Below are positions 11,761 through 25,612 of a stretch of DNA of 64,000 bases, in pieces. Location: positions 23,948,598-24,012,597 of the forward strand of contig NC_066842.1 in assembly GCF_001640805.2 (NCBI RefSeq). Direction: 5' to 3'. Source of the stretch: Lates calcarifer. Lineage: Eukaryota > Chordata > Actinopteri > Centropomidae. The translations under genes were made by a program, and so were the position numbers. Numbering within the stretch: the stretch's first letter is position 1; every line of letters starts with the position of its first letter. A model generated the notes under the pieces. The model ran no database searches, had not been told where the DNA came from, and saw only the letters and a program-made list of their open reading frames with translations.

Positions 11761-13891
11761 TAGCCATGCTATTGGTGTGGCTCTAGTTGTAGACTAGTTG
11801 TCTTGTTTCTAATATGATGTCTTGTGTTTGTGGCAGTAACAAGAGCAAGTTTGTTTGCATTAAACAGAACAACTGCAGGTTGGTATTCCCATCAACTGCA
11901 ACAGTGACTCAACAGACAAAGCACCAACTACAAAATCACAAATATTATCAATGGAAAATCCAATGAAAAAAAGATAAGTGATTTATACATGTATGTGACA
12001 AGCAAAACTGATCAGCAAAGAGATTTGATTTTACCAAAAGATCACCTCTTTGTTTACCCACTGTAATAATACAGGAATTCCCCTCAGACCTCAGTAGTCC
12101 ATGTAGGAAAGGAAGTGGGAAAAGACAGAAGAGAATATGCTCCAAATGCCCTCATCTCCTTGTGTTTTTGTAAGAATCTGATAAAACACTGCCCTGTGGC
12201 TCCAAGGGTGGCAGCAGTAAGGAACGCAAAACTAAACTTGAACAAGCCAGGCCTGAAGATATAACACAGGAAAGGAGATCCTGTTAAGGGACAGCAGACA
12301 GTGTCAGAGACCAACTCTAACCCTGATCTATATTTCACTTGCATTAAATGAACTGTCATTCTACAAGTCTTTAGTAACTTCCCCGTACTTCCTATGGCCC
12401 ATATTTAAGATTGTATCTAATATGTGCTGTGTCTTACTGTGAACACCTGCTGAGGACAGGATGAGGGAGATTGGGTTGTAAAGGTTTTGTGGTGAATGAC
12501 TGAGTCTATTGTGTTTATTTGGGAAAGGAGTTCTTCACTAAGTTGTCAGATGGACATAAATAAAAACACAGGCAAGGTCGGAAAGCTTTGACAAAACATC
12601 AAACAAGGCTCTCCTCCTCTTTCTTCTCTTTCCCAGTCGTTTTCCTTTCCAGCGCCCTTCCCCCTCTCACAGAAGGAGGAAGATGTTTGTGTTCAGCCCT
12701 CACCTTTTCTCCTTCATTTGTTGTGACACATGTTTGACAGTACTTGGGGTCAAATTAGCCTCTGTTTTCTATTAATATACAGAGATTCTCGCTTGAAAAA
12801 TTAGATCTTAAAAAGATGATGTAAAACTCATTCTTCTGCATTGTCTTTTTGCCTTCAAGTATCTAGGTGATATTGCTAACCAATGTCTTGTTTTTTAAAG
12901 GTTTAGACAGTGTATACAGTACACCTCAAGGGGAAAGTGGCTTGAAATGAATAAATAACCTTTGAAAACCAATATGTAATGTTGATAATTAGTATTGATA
13001 ATTGATGTGATTTATTAAGTAAAATTGTTTGTGCTTCCAGGTGTGACAAATATGAGGCTTTGCTGCTTTTTAGCCATGTTAGTGGGGTGACTCTAATGGA
13101 AATTTCAGTCAGCTGGTTTTGGTCTGAATATCCCAAGATCTGCAAAATCAGCCTCACAGAACTGCTAGCATGGCTGTAAACTCACTTCATTGTAAACTAG
13201 ATGTCTCATTATTCTGCCATTCTGACAGGACAGGCACATTGCAGACATCATCCTGGGCATTGTTAACCTGTATGTTAGTATTTGTATTGTGGTATTTTTC
13301 ACTATCTTTGGAAATATTACAGACTCAACAATTACTCCACTTATTAAAATCAACTGATTGATCAATAATTGAAATAATATCTGCAGTCCTATCCCAGTGA
13401 GGCATGGGCAGGCTTGCAGTGGATAGTGCCATACTGCAGTTACATTTTGGTTCTGAATTGGCCACTGGTGTCAGGTATCACCATTGCAACTCTGTGCTAA
13501 GAACTAAGTTATGGCAGAAAGAGCTGAGTCACTGAGCCTGGTTTGTGTGATTCGCTGAGTCAGTTTAAAGGAAATACTTTTACTGGTACAGGACATTATG
13601 GCCTCATAACCTTACATCACATTACCTCCTCTCCTTACAGTGTAATTGAATTTAAATTATGAATGATGTGTGTCTGTGATTGTGTCTGATGTGCTGCTGT
13701 ACATCTTTTGTGCGTGTAACCATTTATTTTAATATAACCTGGATATATGTATGTATACACTCTGACACAGAAGCAGAAGAAACAGAGGCAACATGAGCTC
13801 AGTTCACCTGACTGATGTTACCTGGCTAACACTTTCCCATTACTGTACCAGGCTCACAATAGACTGAGTGTGTGTGTGCAGGTGTGCAAGC

Positions 13892-13936
<45 letters not shown>

Positions 13937-14675
13937 AGAGACTATGTTACTCAGCCACCTCAGTCTAAATTATTCCCACCCCCTATAGTATGGTCCTAAC
14001 TTGACACCCAGTCTAAATGTTTTAGTATTCCTTTATGGCCCCTTTATAAATGGAAACAATATTAATTAAGCGATTTCGTATGACAGGGGCAAAGTACTGT
14101 GTTGTGAGCTCTACAACAGTGACAAATGTGGGGCCAGTTGAGGTTGTATAACTTTGTCAGGCTCCAACATGTCAAGAGAGTTCAGTGTGCTCACTTGTAG
14201 TTCAAGGGCCCCTGATAGACATGAATGATACCATCTTCATTGTTGAGGATGTTTTTGACAGATGCATAGCAGACAGGAACTGTGGCTTTAACCTCAGTAG
14301 AGCAAAAGCTGAACTGTGTCTTTGGTCTTTGATTATTATCAAATGTTGTCACAGCCCAGAAACTAATCAGTGGACAATATCTTCAAAACTCCTCAAGTGT
14401 TTTTTTTAGTTTTTTTTAAATTGGTAATGTTCTATTGGTCCATAATTTCCTTACAATTTCCTAAGAAACTTTCTTAAAAGAACTATGAAAAATAGAGACA
14501 GTGTTCAATTAAAACACTTAGCATTGATTGATGCTGATTAATCGTTGGCGTAACATACAGAGTTTTTTTGTCACTCAATGTGCAGCAGGCCAGCTGAGTC
14601 TATATGAATGGAGATTAAAGATAGATGATTACATGGACAAATGGATTTTGCTTTTATAAGTTCAGGTATGGTTTA
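11761..14675. other. Gene-free DNA
   Basis: No supported exon. The stretch contains a (GT)n microsatellite at 13894-13934. Otherwise it is unremarkable AT-rich sequence. Confidence 0.5.
13894..13934. repeat. (GT)n microsatellite
   Basis: About 20 uninterrupted GT units. Confidence 0.95.
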
Positions 14676-15304
14676 AGTCCTGGTTTAAGGTTCTCTCTGG
14701 GTACTCCAGCTTCCTCCCACAGTCTACAGACATGCAGGTTAACTGGTGACTCTAAATTGCCCATAGGTGTGAATGAGTGTGAATGGTTTTTTTGGCCCTG
14801 CAATTGACTGCCAGTGTGATTGACTGCAATGCAATATGTTACTCCACATTGCATTGCATTGCATTTTTCTTACTGATGGAATCAGTTAGGTAGCATAAGA
14901 GTGTGTTCACAAATCTTTGTGATTTATTAGGACTGGAGAACATCTGGATTTAATTGGTTTTGGCAGATTAGCAAAATATGAGTTCCTGAGAATGTGAATC
15001 TTGGTTTTTAATTAAATTACACAAAGTGATATGTTAAGAATCCCCTGGATTCAATGAGAACTAGAATGAGGATAAAATGGACTTTGAGTTTAGATTTTGG
15101 TCAAGTTGCTGTTACTGTGTTATCCAATATCAAGAATCAGCCTTCCAGCAGATTAGGTCCTAACTATTGAGTCTTGGATTTGTCCTGTATTACTTCCCTG
15201 AGGCAATTCATTTTTTGGGCGTACCCTGCCTCTCTCCCAAGGTCATATTGGGATAGGCTCTAGCCTCCCCGTAACCCGTGGTGTAGATAATGGATGGATG
15301 GAAG
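14676..15304. mobile_element. Common teleost interspersed repeat, split by a duplicated segment
   Basis: The left part (14676-14815: TTCTCTCTGGGTACTCCAGC, then GACTCTAAATTGCCCATAGG) and the right part (15217-15304: CCTGCCTCTCTCCCAAGG, then GGGATAGGCTCTAGCC, ending GATAATGGATGGATGG) are the two halves of a repeat very common in fish genomes. In intact copies these halves lie about a dozen bases apart. Here they are separated by the 384-bp segment at 14833-15216. Family identity is from memory of the motif, not a search. Confidence 0.7.
14833..15216 (+). repeat. Direct duplicate, copy 1 (384 bp)
   Basis: This matches 16403-16786 base for base at a constant offset of 1570, with no gaps. Two substitutions were seen, at 14946 (G, versus A at 16516) and 15122 (A, versus G at 16692). 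The match starts at AATATGTTACTCC and ends in a run of six T. This copy sits inside the split repeat at 14676-15304, so it is probably the derived copy. It has no terminal inverted repeats and no coding potential. Confidence 0.95.
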
Positions 15305-16402
15305 TTCAGGTACACAGCTCCTGCATTATGCCAGTAGTGTTATGTGTACACTAAACAGGTCATTATTTATGGAGGTCCTGCCCCAGTGATTGTGTAAGAC
15401 CACTTCTTTGTGGCAGTGACAAAGATGTCTATCATTTGCTCTTGTTTAGTAGCACTTGTATGTGGGTGGCAGGTTGTGCATTATTCTACTGGTCGTTTTG
15501 TGTTTTTGTTTGAGCCATATGTAGGCTGTGGACTGAATAGCATGGGCCCATCTCACTGGTTACTCAACAGATGCGCTGCTTAGTGGCAATGGCAGACTTG
15601 GCCATAGGCTTGTGTAGTGGGGCCAGTGTCAAGGAGCACCATTACCATTGTGTCAATTCTTCCACTGAATTACTTCCATAGGCTTGTATTGTAGGATAGC
15701 CAGACTGAGAGCTGGCCACAGTGAATAGCTGTTTACCATCAGGTTCAGTCTGTCTCCAGCCACATGCGGCTAAGCCACCGTAGCTAACCTGCTCAGGGTA
15801 ATCACTGTACACATATACACACACATTGACTCCAACACACAAAGAAAATCAGGCCAAACAACACTAACACAATCAAACACACACTCAAAAAGAAACATAC
15901 TCCCACAGACACACTCATATCTCTCTTTCACACCACAATCTAAGTCAAACATTTTAATCCATGGAACTGAAGTGGTGTTTATGTCATGTGGAATGAAGGC
16001 CGGCTGTGCTTTAAGTGGTCGACCACACAGAGTAACACTACATTTGACACTAAAGAGTCCAAAAAAGCTGTCACATGTGTGTAATATTATGGAAAATGTT
16101 TGCTGAATTTACCAGGTTTATAATCTCACATGGTCAGAATCAGAATTCTGCAAGCCTCACAATTAAAGCTTTTAGAAAATAGTCAAGTATATGTCTCACA
16201 TCTAGGAATAGGAACTGTGCCTGTTTTCCACCTAAGAGGCACAGCAGCTGTTCAGCTGTGGAGTGTTTTTGTGTGAAAAATGTACAATCCCCCAGGAAGA
16301 GAAACAGAAGAAGGTGAGACAGGTGGCATCAGAGATATTTCAGAGCTTTTGTGTGTTCTGACCCAAGTATATTGAGTATATGTGTGTCTTCTTTCAGGAT
16401 TT
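15305..16402. other. Spacer between the two duplicate copies
   Basis: About 1.1 kb with no supported gene. Several short open frames on the minus strand have no recognisable content. Confidence 0.5.
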
Positions 16403-16786
16403 AATATGTTACTCCACATTGCATTGCATTGCATTTTTCTTACTGATGGAATCAGTTAGGTAGCATAAGAGTGTGTTCACAAATCTTTGTGATTTATTAG
16501 GACTGGAGAACATCTAGATTTAATTGGTTTTGGCAGATTAGCAAAATATGAGTTCCTGAGAATGTGAATCTTGGTTTTTAATTAAATTACACAAAGTGAT
16601 ATGTTAAGAATCCCCTGGATTCAATGAGAACTAGAATGAGGATAAAATGGACTTTGAGTTTAGATTTTGGTCAAGTTGCTGTTACTGTGTTGTCCAATAT
16701 CAAGAATCAGCCTTCCAGCAGATTAGGTCCTAACTATTGAGTCTTGGATTTGTCCTGTATTACTTCCCTGAGGCAATTCATTTTTT
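16403..16786 (+). repeat. Direct duplicate, copy 2 (384 bp)
   Basis: Partner of 14833-15216 (382 of 384 bases identical). It is not embedded in a recognised repeat, so it is the likelier source copy. Its right edge lies 28 bases before a good-looking splice acceptor (position 16814) that opens a short frame ending at 16946. Confidence 0.95.
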
Positions 16787-16946
16787 TGTCCTCCTACCTG
16801 TGTTCCTCTTTCAGGGAGTTGTCATCCAGACATCAGATCAGTGTCCCATTGAGGAATGGCAGAGAGTCAACGCTGATCTGACCCTGGAGAGAGAGGGACA
16901 TGATGGAACAAGTGAAAGGATAAAATCCACTACATGTTTACATTAA

Positions 16947-19900
16947 ACATGAAACTACTCTAGTTAGTTATGTGAATCAGGTGATCATGTTTGGCCTGGG
17001 AACTAGATAAGTAATTAGTTCATATGAAAGCCCAAATTAAATCACTGCACAGGTCATGTGGGGACCTCAAAAACACCTGTGCAAACCTGTATGGATTTAA
17101 GCTACAAATCATCTGAAGTGAACCAGAATGTATAGATTAGGTTATGTAGAGCTGTAAAGCCACATTTCTGATAGAATCCGAAACCTGCTGATTGTTTTCA
17201 ATTGTATACTGTGTGTGCACGTGTGTGTGCGTGCGAACACACACATGTGCATGTAGACCCAAATCAATTTGATAGTACTTTGTGCTCTCTATTTCTCCAC
17301 TTGACCTACTAATAAAAGAGAATGGCTGTGTTTTTATTATCTTACATAGTTTACACTAATTAAATGTTAATATTTGACTTTTTCACGGGGACTTTTTTAT
17401 TTAGAAAGACGTCTGTCCTGGACTGTGGAGTTGCTTTGCAGCAACGTCCCTGTGTGTATGTCTGTTTGTGTTTCTGTATAATGAGTCAGTTTTTCATCAG
17501 GCTTCCAAAACCACACACATATCATGTAATTATCCTGAGTCAGGGTTGGAACTTAAGTCAAATTAGTCACAGCTAGAGAATGCTGACAGTTTGATACATC
17601 TTAATTGAGTTAAAACATTTATTGAAATTCAAAGCTCCTTACAACATATTATGGAGGAGGTCATGGTGGATTTTTTTTTCTTTTTTCTTTTTCAGTACTT
17701 CCATGTTGCCATGTTCATGCTAACATGTCCTGGGACTGATGTAATATAAGAAATCCCAACCCATACTTGAAGTAATTGCATGATGTGACTTTTAATTTGG
17801 AAACCAAATCAAAAACTGACATGACAACATGGTCGAGAAGACCTTCAGAAATTTGAATATCTGCATACTATGACCACAAGGTGAACTCCATCAGCTGATG
17901 AGATTTAAGTCGTATGCTTCATGCAGGATTATTTCTCTGTTTCAATTGCACTTTGTTGCATTGTTTTTAACAACACACCCAACTTTTCAGCAAGCCAGTA
18001 AGAATTTTTTCCCTGAAATTTCTGGCATTTTTATGCACAAATTGAAGACACAAATAAAATAATAACTGACTGATCTCAGAACTCACCAAGAACTCCAGTT
18101 CCTTTGTTTTCCAGTCTTTCTCCTTTTCCCTCTCATCTCTGTGTGTTTATGAAATAGGAACACAAAGTCTTGAAATTTTCTTTTTCAAATTGGACATTCT
18201 GGTCAGTTCAGCCCAATGACTTCACTCTCTATTCTATCTGAACACAGTAGTATTAATGATTTCTTAGTGTTGACATAGGTTAGAAGAGATATACTGTACT
18301 GTCACTGCTTATGTTGAAGCATTATATTCAAACTGCCCCCTCTATATATTTATTACCTGGAAATTCAGGTTTCTCTCCGTTCATTAACACTCGTCTGCAG
18401 TATCATGACAGGAGAGCTTGATTTAGTGCTGATATTAATCTGCCATGCCAGGAGAAAAAACACAGTTAACTAGATTTGCAGCAGATGGAGGAAGGGTGTG
18501 GGCTGAAACAAGAACACGCTGATACTTGGCTCAGTGACACTACAGGTTGTTAAAAGAGCAGGTGACGCTGATGAAGGAACAAGTTATGGGAACGTTTTTG
18601 TCCCCTTCCTACAACTTTCCTTCCCTTTTAATTCAGTATTTTGCTCATCCCTTATCTCTCTTTTCAGTGTGAGATATTTCTGTAGTAATCTATTAAAAGC
18701 TGTGGAATGCACAGAGTGGACTCTGACCTTGTAATGGTTTGAACTGGTAGTTCAGGATCAAAGTCAATCTGCACAACCTGGCCAGAAAGGTGGGGGTAGA
18801 CAGAGGGGTCCATACCTCTGTTCAGTTAGCCTGCATAGTTTCAGTGTATTTTCACAGGAACCTGAATCTATTTAAGGCAAGGATTATATGAAACAAAACT
18901 CTTTCATACATGTTAATATTCAGTTAAATATTAACATTCAGATGTTTTACTCACGTTTCCTTTGTCCCTAAATATACTGTTACTCTGCATGTACTTATTT
19001 TAAGAGGTTAACATCAAAAAAACACACCAAACAAATCAAGCACACCCACCTGTTTTTTGTTGTTGTTGTTCCTGTCTGTTTTTATAAGGCATAATGATCT
19101 ACAGGAGTCTATTTTCAGTGATATTCAGTGAGATTTGCCTTTGTGATGGTTCACATAAAAACTTGGCATTTGTCCATGTCAACGTACGTCCACTAAAGTG
19201 CTTGTTTTTGTCACTGATAGGCTCAGGTTGTTGTAAGTGTCTGACAACACAATGGAAAGTATTCTCACGGAGACAGAGCTTTCATTTTGTTTAATCAGAA
19301 ACATTGCTACATATCACTACCAGATTCCAATGACAACAGTGAGCTGCTGGAATACCACTGCCTTGACTGGTTAGTTTCTTTCCTTTTCATAAATAAAAGT
19401 GCCACACAATAACACAAACTACTAGCAAACAAACTACCAAAGCAGCGGTATTCCAGCAACTCCCATGTTCTGCTTGGTAAGATTACTGTTTTTGTCAATG
19501 AAGTCTGGAAGTGATATATATATGAAAATCTTAGTCTGTAATGAAAAGGTCCATCTCTGCATCCCAGAGAAGCAAATTTTATTTAAACTTTAATGATGAA
19601 TAAATTATTATTTTACTAACCATTTGCAGTATCTATCTATGTATCAGTATTTATGAATTTCCTTAGTAGCATATTTCAGGTGTCGTTATTTATAGAAAGT
19701 GCCCATTATTCAAAAACAAAAAACTGTATATGCATTTCTGAAGTTCATTTTGAACTCATTCTCAGATCTAAAAAAGAGAAAGAAGTTGAGTGACCGATTT
19801 CAAGTTCCAACACTTAAAATGACCTGAGATTTTCAAAAAAGGAAACCATATACATTTGAATAGTGTACCCAAAAGTATCCAAGAGATTAAATTGCATGAT

Positions 19901-21960
19901 TGAGTTTTCAGTTAATTATTTTGAATTTCCACTGTGCACCAAATAATAATAATAAATAATTAAGCTACATCCTGATATTAAATTTCAGCCTTTCTGCAGA
20001 GTCCAGTTTACATTCTTTACAGTATCATGAACAGGAAATGCTGTTTATTTCGCCTTTGTCAGTTACATTCTTAACTTAATATGCCTTATCAGTTCAAGAA
20101 AAAGAGACTGGCAGTTAGTTCAAATATATGACTGGGAAATAATTAAACCATTCCACTTGTGGACAGGAGGAAATTCAAAGTGAGAGGTATTCAAAAAGGT
20201 TTCTATCCATAGCTGGACAGGAACCTGAGGTAATGATTGCCTCCTGTTCCCTAACATTCTGCCTGCTGAGCTAATCTACCATCACATTCTTTCATTCCAG
20301 GGGAAAGAGGAAGAGAGTCCCATTAAAAACATGATATTGAGGGTAGCTAGTAAAAGACAGAGGTTAAACACAAGTTCAATTTGTAACTATGGTGCTAACC
20401 CTCTCAGCATTAGAATTATCAATGCATTAAAACTTGTGAAAACAGGAGAAAAAGAGTAACACCGGAGAAATGATTGGACAGAGCTCCTCTTTTGGCAGAG
20501 GTTAACCACATCCACTCCCAACAGCAATCTAACCCGTATGGACCAAATTGTCAACTGAAACCTTAGGGACGAAACTGATATTATCCCAATCTAACCCACA
20601 CTGAGACAAGGGAACAACCCACCCCCAAATTGTTGGAGGTAACTGAATGTGACTGGGATTAAAGTGTAAATACCGAAATCCAAAGTGTTTTCCAAATCTG
20701 TCTTTAAGTAGGTGTGACTTTGTTTTTGATATCTGCATACATGGAGAGATATGTGTGTGCTTCAGACTAAGCAGAGTTCTTCGTAATACATCTCTATGTA
20801 AGATCTAATTTGTGTGGTGCAACCCATTTTAATTTAGTGATGCATAAATCTCCACTTCATTAACAATTACATTATAACAAGGTTATGTTTAAACAAGGCA
20901 GCTGATGCAACTTGCTCCTGGTCTATTAAGATAAAAGGAATAGGCAAAAAAATCTAATTACTGTACAACCACTAGTCAGATTTAAGAGTATGGTGCATGG
21001 ATGACCTGCTTCCAGTAAAAAAGGGAGAAATAATTCATCATCATGTCAGAATCATCACATAAACACATTTGGCTTAGCTGATGAAAACTAGGAATAAAAA
21101 AATGGAAACAGGAAAATAGGGTCTGGCTCAACCTTTCACACACACAAACATTTCCAGCTGCTGACGAGAGCAGAAATGGAAAGTCAAAATGTATTACACA
21201 CTCACATGCGTCTTATGTAAATACACATGCTGTAGAGGTAATAGGAAGTGGCAGACAGGAAAGAGAACGGCAGCATCTGTTTCCCTCTATTTATCTGTCA
21301 GTGACCATGATGATGAGGCTGGAGTCAGAGTGAGCATCCTGTGTGCCATTCGCCCTATCGCCTGGCCATTCTCTCTCTCACACACACACACATACTCACG
21401 GCATGCCTTTCCAGATTTGTAGCTTTGCCGCTGCTCGATTTAGCTTTATTTGTAAAATCATTCATAGAGCTGTGTCATAATTTGAGAACCACCCTCTTAG
21501 CTTGTTTTGCTGCCCAGAGCAGCCTGTTTTATGACACCTCAGTGCCACAATTTCAAGGTATAGATCCACTCTAAATTTGTGATTAAAATCAAATAAAATC
21601 ACCAGAGATAGCTGTGGTTTTCCTTCTTCCTTCAAAATCTATTAATCTCAAATCTGATTTGCATTCTTTCAACCCTATGCTGCTTCTAATCTTATCGTAT
21701 CAAATTTCCTTTAGCCCACGTTACACTGTGACATGACAGCAAAAAATAAATAAATAAACATTAAGAAGAGATTTACAGACATTTCTTTTCATTAGAGGCA
21801 TATTTCCTAAATTCAACAATACCCAATACTAAGCATCAAATACATACATACATACAATACTAAGGTAAGATAAAATAACTGACAGCTTTTTTGTTCATTT
21901 TATAGTATGTATAAGTTCATATCTTAATATTGCATGACTACATTTAGCCCAGGGGAAACC
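16947..21960. other. Gene-free AT-rich DNA
   Basis: No exon, RNA gene or recognised transposon could be supported in these 5 kb on either strand. Only short open frames without familiar motifs occur. Confidence 0.5.
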
Positions 21961-22075
21961 TAAAACCAAGTTAAGACTTAAGGTTTAGGGTTAGAACTAG
22001 GTTTAGGCTAAGGTTCTGGTAAGGGTTAGGCATTCATTTGTGCTGGTTAATGTTAAGGTATTTGGGTATGCAAGG
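21961..22075. repeat. Degenerate GGTTAGG-type repeat
   Basis: The region is built from variants of GGTTTAGG, GGGTTAG and AAGGTT (for example GGTTTAGGGTTAGAACTAGG). This is a motif class frequent in fish introns and intergenic DNA. It resembles telomeric TTAGGG but is too irregular to be a true interstitial telomere. Confidence 0.6.
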
Positions 22076-22218
22076 ATATATGTATGTGTATGTGTATGGG
22101 TTTCACAAAGTGTAAGACAGATAAGAATGCACCTGTCTCTAATTCCAGTGAAATATGACTGACAAGTTGTTGGCACTCAGCCCCAGTGCCACCCATCTGT
22201 GGGAACTTGTTTTAGTGT

Positions 22219-22255
22219 TCACACACACACACACACACACACATACATACACACA
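22219..22255. repeat. (CA)n microsatellite
   Basis: About 12 pure CA units, followed by CATA-type variants. Confidence 0.9.
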
Positions 22256-24382
22256 ACGCTGTAACCTGTTACCTCTGTCAGTGGGAGTGTTTGTCAATCT
22301 GAATCTGGTGAGAAAAGGATGTCATGCTATCTTTTCTGGTGTAGTCACTGTTCTCCACAGAATACCTCTCACACATAAGCATTCACAGATCTGGTGAGTG
22401 TCATTCTCTTGACTGTTTAAAAAAGACCCTGACACTGGCAGATCTGTTTGGCATTGACAGGCATGAGGAACATGAGGTCAAGGCAGCTTCAAGCAGTGTG
22501 TGTGTTGACCTCTGGTTCACATTACTGCACTGGGTGGAGTGCAGCACCTATACCTGCCATTACAACTCTGACCAGTGCAGGGACAACCTCACCAAACCCG
22601 AACACAGCTAGAAACACACTGAAACACACTAGTCTAATTATTTTTGCAATCAGAGCCACAGATATTCTCACAGCTTGACTGAATTTCAAGGCAGATATTT
22701 GTATGTGTCAGTTCAAACTAGAAAAGATAGTTTGAACATTTACATCAAATCAGATGAGGACAAAAATTCTGGTTTACATCTACATTTTTGATTGAAAGGC
22801 AATACCAAACAAGCAATAGATCAGTGCAAACACAAATGGAATTACACTCTAAAAGTAAAATGCACTGGTATTAGTATTTGAGGGTCTTAAAAAATAACTA
22901 CATATTTAGGTGTAAATGATTGATAGTGACAAAAATCTTTGCACTCGGTCCTATACTGAGCAAGAACAGTGTCCCTGGAACCACTAAAAATACAGCTGCT
23001 GTAACGTAATCAGATCTTAGAAAGGTCTGTCTTTGTAGCAACCCCTTTCCTTGTCAATCATTTATATCCAGAAAACATAGAAAAATAAGGCCCAGGTTCA
23101 AAAATCCTAGACGTTATCCTTTAACTCTAGTGCCGAGCCATGCAGATAATTTTGGATATAAATGCTGAGGTTTTAAGATATGCAATACAATGGAGATTAA
23201 CTGAATTTTATTTGTGGCTCTCACAGCATTTGAAACCTCTGCCAACAGTGAACTGGCAGCTCTTGATATGACCTTGCTATGGGCAGTTTTTATAAGAAGT
23301 ACTTTCTACTTTCAAAGAGAGAGTCCCAACATAAGGCAAACATCTGAAAGCCTCAGCATTTGATTTTTTTGCATCACAAATCTGTTCCTCTCTATTAGCC
23401 TGATGGTAATGTGCACTATTCACTTGACCCAGCCCTGCCCATCTGGAAAACTAACAACTAAAATAGATGAGTGCACTTCCTCTGTGATGGTTGTGATGTC
23501 AGGTCAACATCAGATAAATTGTTCTCATGTTTGATGTCAGATTTCTAACATGCTTCTTTCATCTCATTTTTCCAACAGATGATGCACCAGCACTTCATCT
23601 GATTGTGTTCCCTCTACCTTTGACACATGACCAGACTAATCAGAGAACCCTTAGCTTACATTACCACCCAAACTAAATTTCCTTTGCTGCTGTTTTTCTG
23701 CGGCACTCAGATGGAGGAACAATTTCACAAGCTGTTGGATGAGCCTCTAAATCCTGCTAGAGGACAGATGGAGTGCAAATTTTATTTCTTAATGTTTGCC
23801 TTAATGTATATTTTTCTTATTGCCAACAAATTTCAGTAAAAGACCAGATCAGCGTCTAGTCGATCCTACTAACAAGAGCTGTCTGTGTATCTAAAGTCTG
23901 ATGCATCTTAATCATACAGTTCTATTGTTGTCCAAAATCCATTAAAAGGCATCAGCGAGCCACACCATTGCACTGGGCAACATGTCCTTTCATTGCTATG
24001 AGCACACACAGTCATTTAGTCAATCCCACATACACTGTTCTGCTGTTGTAAATACTCAAAATTGCACCAACTCTAAAAAAAAGTTTCAAAAAGGTTTTAA
24101 AAAACAAATAATAATAATAATAAAAAATCCAACATACTCACTCGCTACTCTGTGTAACATTTGCTCAAAACTCTGGTGTGAGTGTATATGGAAATATAAA
24201 CCATACAGACACTACAGCTATGTGCACATTTTGAAAAGTCAACATAAGTATCTTTGGACATATTTGTAAGATAGTGTCTGTGCTTCAAGCCTCTTAAAAA
24301 TGTCAAATTGAATTGAGCTTAAAAGACTGAATTTTTCAGGAGAAGCAAGGGCTTGGTGCCAGTTGCCAGGGACAGAGGGAGG
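22256..24382. other. Gene-free DNA
   Basis: No supported gene. Short open frames near 22448 and 23627 have no familiar domain and no convincing splice context. Confidence 0.45.
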
Positions 24383-24600
24383 TTAATAATAATAATAATA
24401 ATAATAATACATTTTAATTATAAGCACCTTTCTGGCCACTCAAGGACATTGTACAATAAGACAGCAATGATGGATAAAATTAACAGAAAAGAAAAGAAAT
24501 GTAGGATGCCGAGGTTGCAGTGAGAATGCTTAAAGTGAGTAGACAATCTTAAACAGATGAGTTTTGAGTTGAGGTTGGACAGTACTGATAGAAAGGACAA
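24383..24600. mobile_element. Fish interspersed repeat (LINE/SINE 3'-end-like) headed by (AAT)n
   Basis: An (AAT)n run at 24383-24408 is followed by ACATTTTAATTATAAGCACC, CTTTCTGGCCACTCAAGGAC and ATTGTACAATAAGACAG. This is the layout of common teleost repeats whose reverse complement is a retroposon 3' end with a short tandem tail. The right boundary is approximate. Confidence 0.5.
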
Positions 24601-25412
24601 CACACTGTTAATTTAAGAAAATAAGAAAATGTATCTTTTAATGCTGCTAGTTTCGTTTCACTTCAGTCATTGTAAGTGCTTATTCAGAAAATGAATCAAG
24701 TACTGAAGTTTATAGTTATTTTCAAAGTAAAATAAATATGGTTTTCCACAGATTTCTTACACATCCTATAAGAGACAACCTTTTAGTCTTAGTTTCATTC
24801 GACTATATGATACAATTTACAGATTTGACCGTGCTCAATAATCGGAGGTCTGAGCATTAAACTCATATACATACACATTTTTTAATTACACAAAGTCAGT
24901 TCCACTCTTACAGTCAAGAACTATAACAGCGGTCAAGTCACACTTGACAATTTTGATACAGCACTTTATATTACAATGACAGCAAGAAACAAATAGTTCA
25001 AATATAAGAAATCTAATAACCTACAGGTTTTTTTTATTTTTTATTTTTTATTTAATTTAATTTTATCTCACACAGACTGATAGAACTTAGACACTCTTTG
25101 TTTGGCTTTGGAGTTTTTTAGTTTGTGTCACGTCACCACTGCTGCTCTGTCTGTCTGATTGAGCTTCTTTTGTAAAATATTGTCCATGTCTCCGCCCTCC
25201 CTGCTAGCATTTGCTTTAATTGACTGGCAGACAAGTGCAGGAACAGAGCCTGAGAGTTTATTGAAGTGACTGAATAAAGCAGAACAGAACCAGCTCATCA
25301 AGTTCATAAACGTCTGACTCCCTCCTCCTCCTCTATAAATCACAGTGTCACATTTGTCTTGTTTATCATGTGCTCTCACACTCCTCTCACACTCCCTATG
25401 AAAAAAAGACAC

Positions 25413-25423
25413 TATATATATAT

Positions 25424-25461
<38 letters not shown>

Positions 25462-25538
25462 GTAACAGTCATTGTTAAAATATTTTCATGCTATCTTGTT
25501 TTTCTGCCATGTCTTTTTTTTTTTTTTTTTTTTTTTTT
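25413..25538. repeat. (TA)n microsatellite and poly(T) run
   Basis: About 24 TA units at 25413-25461, followed after 50 bases by an uninterrupted T26 at 25513-25538. Confidence 0.9.
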
Positions 25539-25612
25539 ACCGTGAACAGGGAATTCAGAGATGCACAAAAGCACTGAAGAATTTGGAATCAAAGCCCTGT
25601 TAGAGTCTACAG

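Noticed and set aside
16815..16946. Possible terminal exon starting GVVIQTSDQCPIEEW after a good acceptor
   Set aside because: The splice acceptor and 43 open codons are suggestive, but no upstream partner exon, homology or conservation is visible. It is kept only as a remark beside the duplicated segment.
21961..22075. Interstitial telomere repeat
   Set aside because: The units are irregular GGTTAGG variants typical of a dispersed fish repeat, without runs of TTAGGG.
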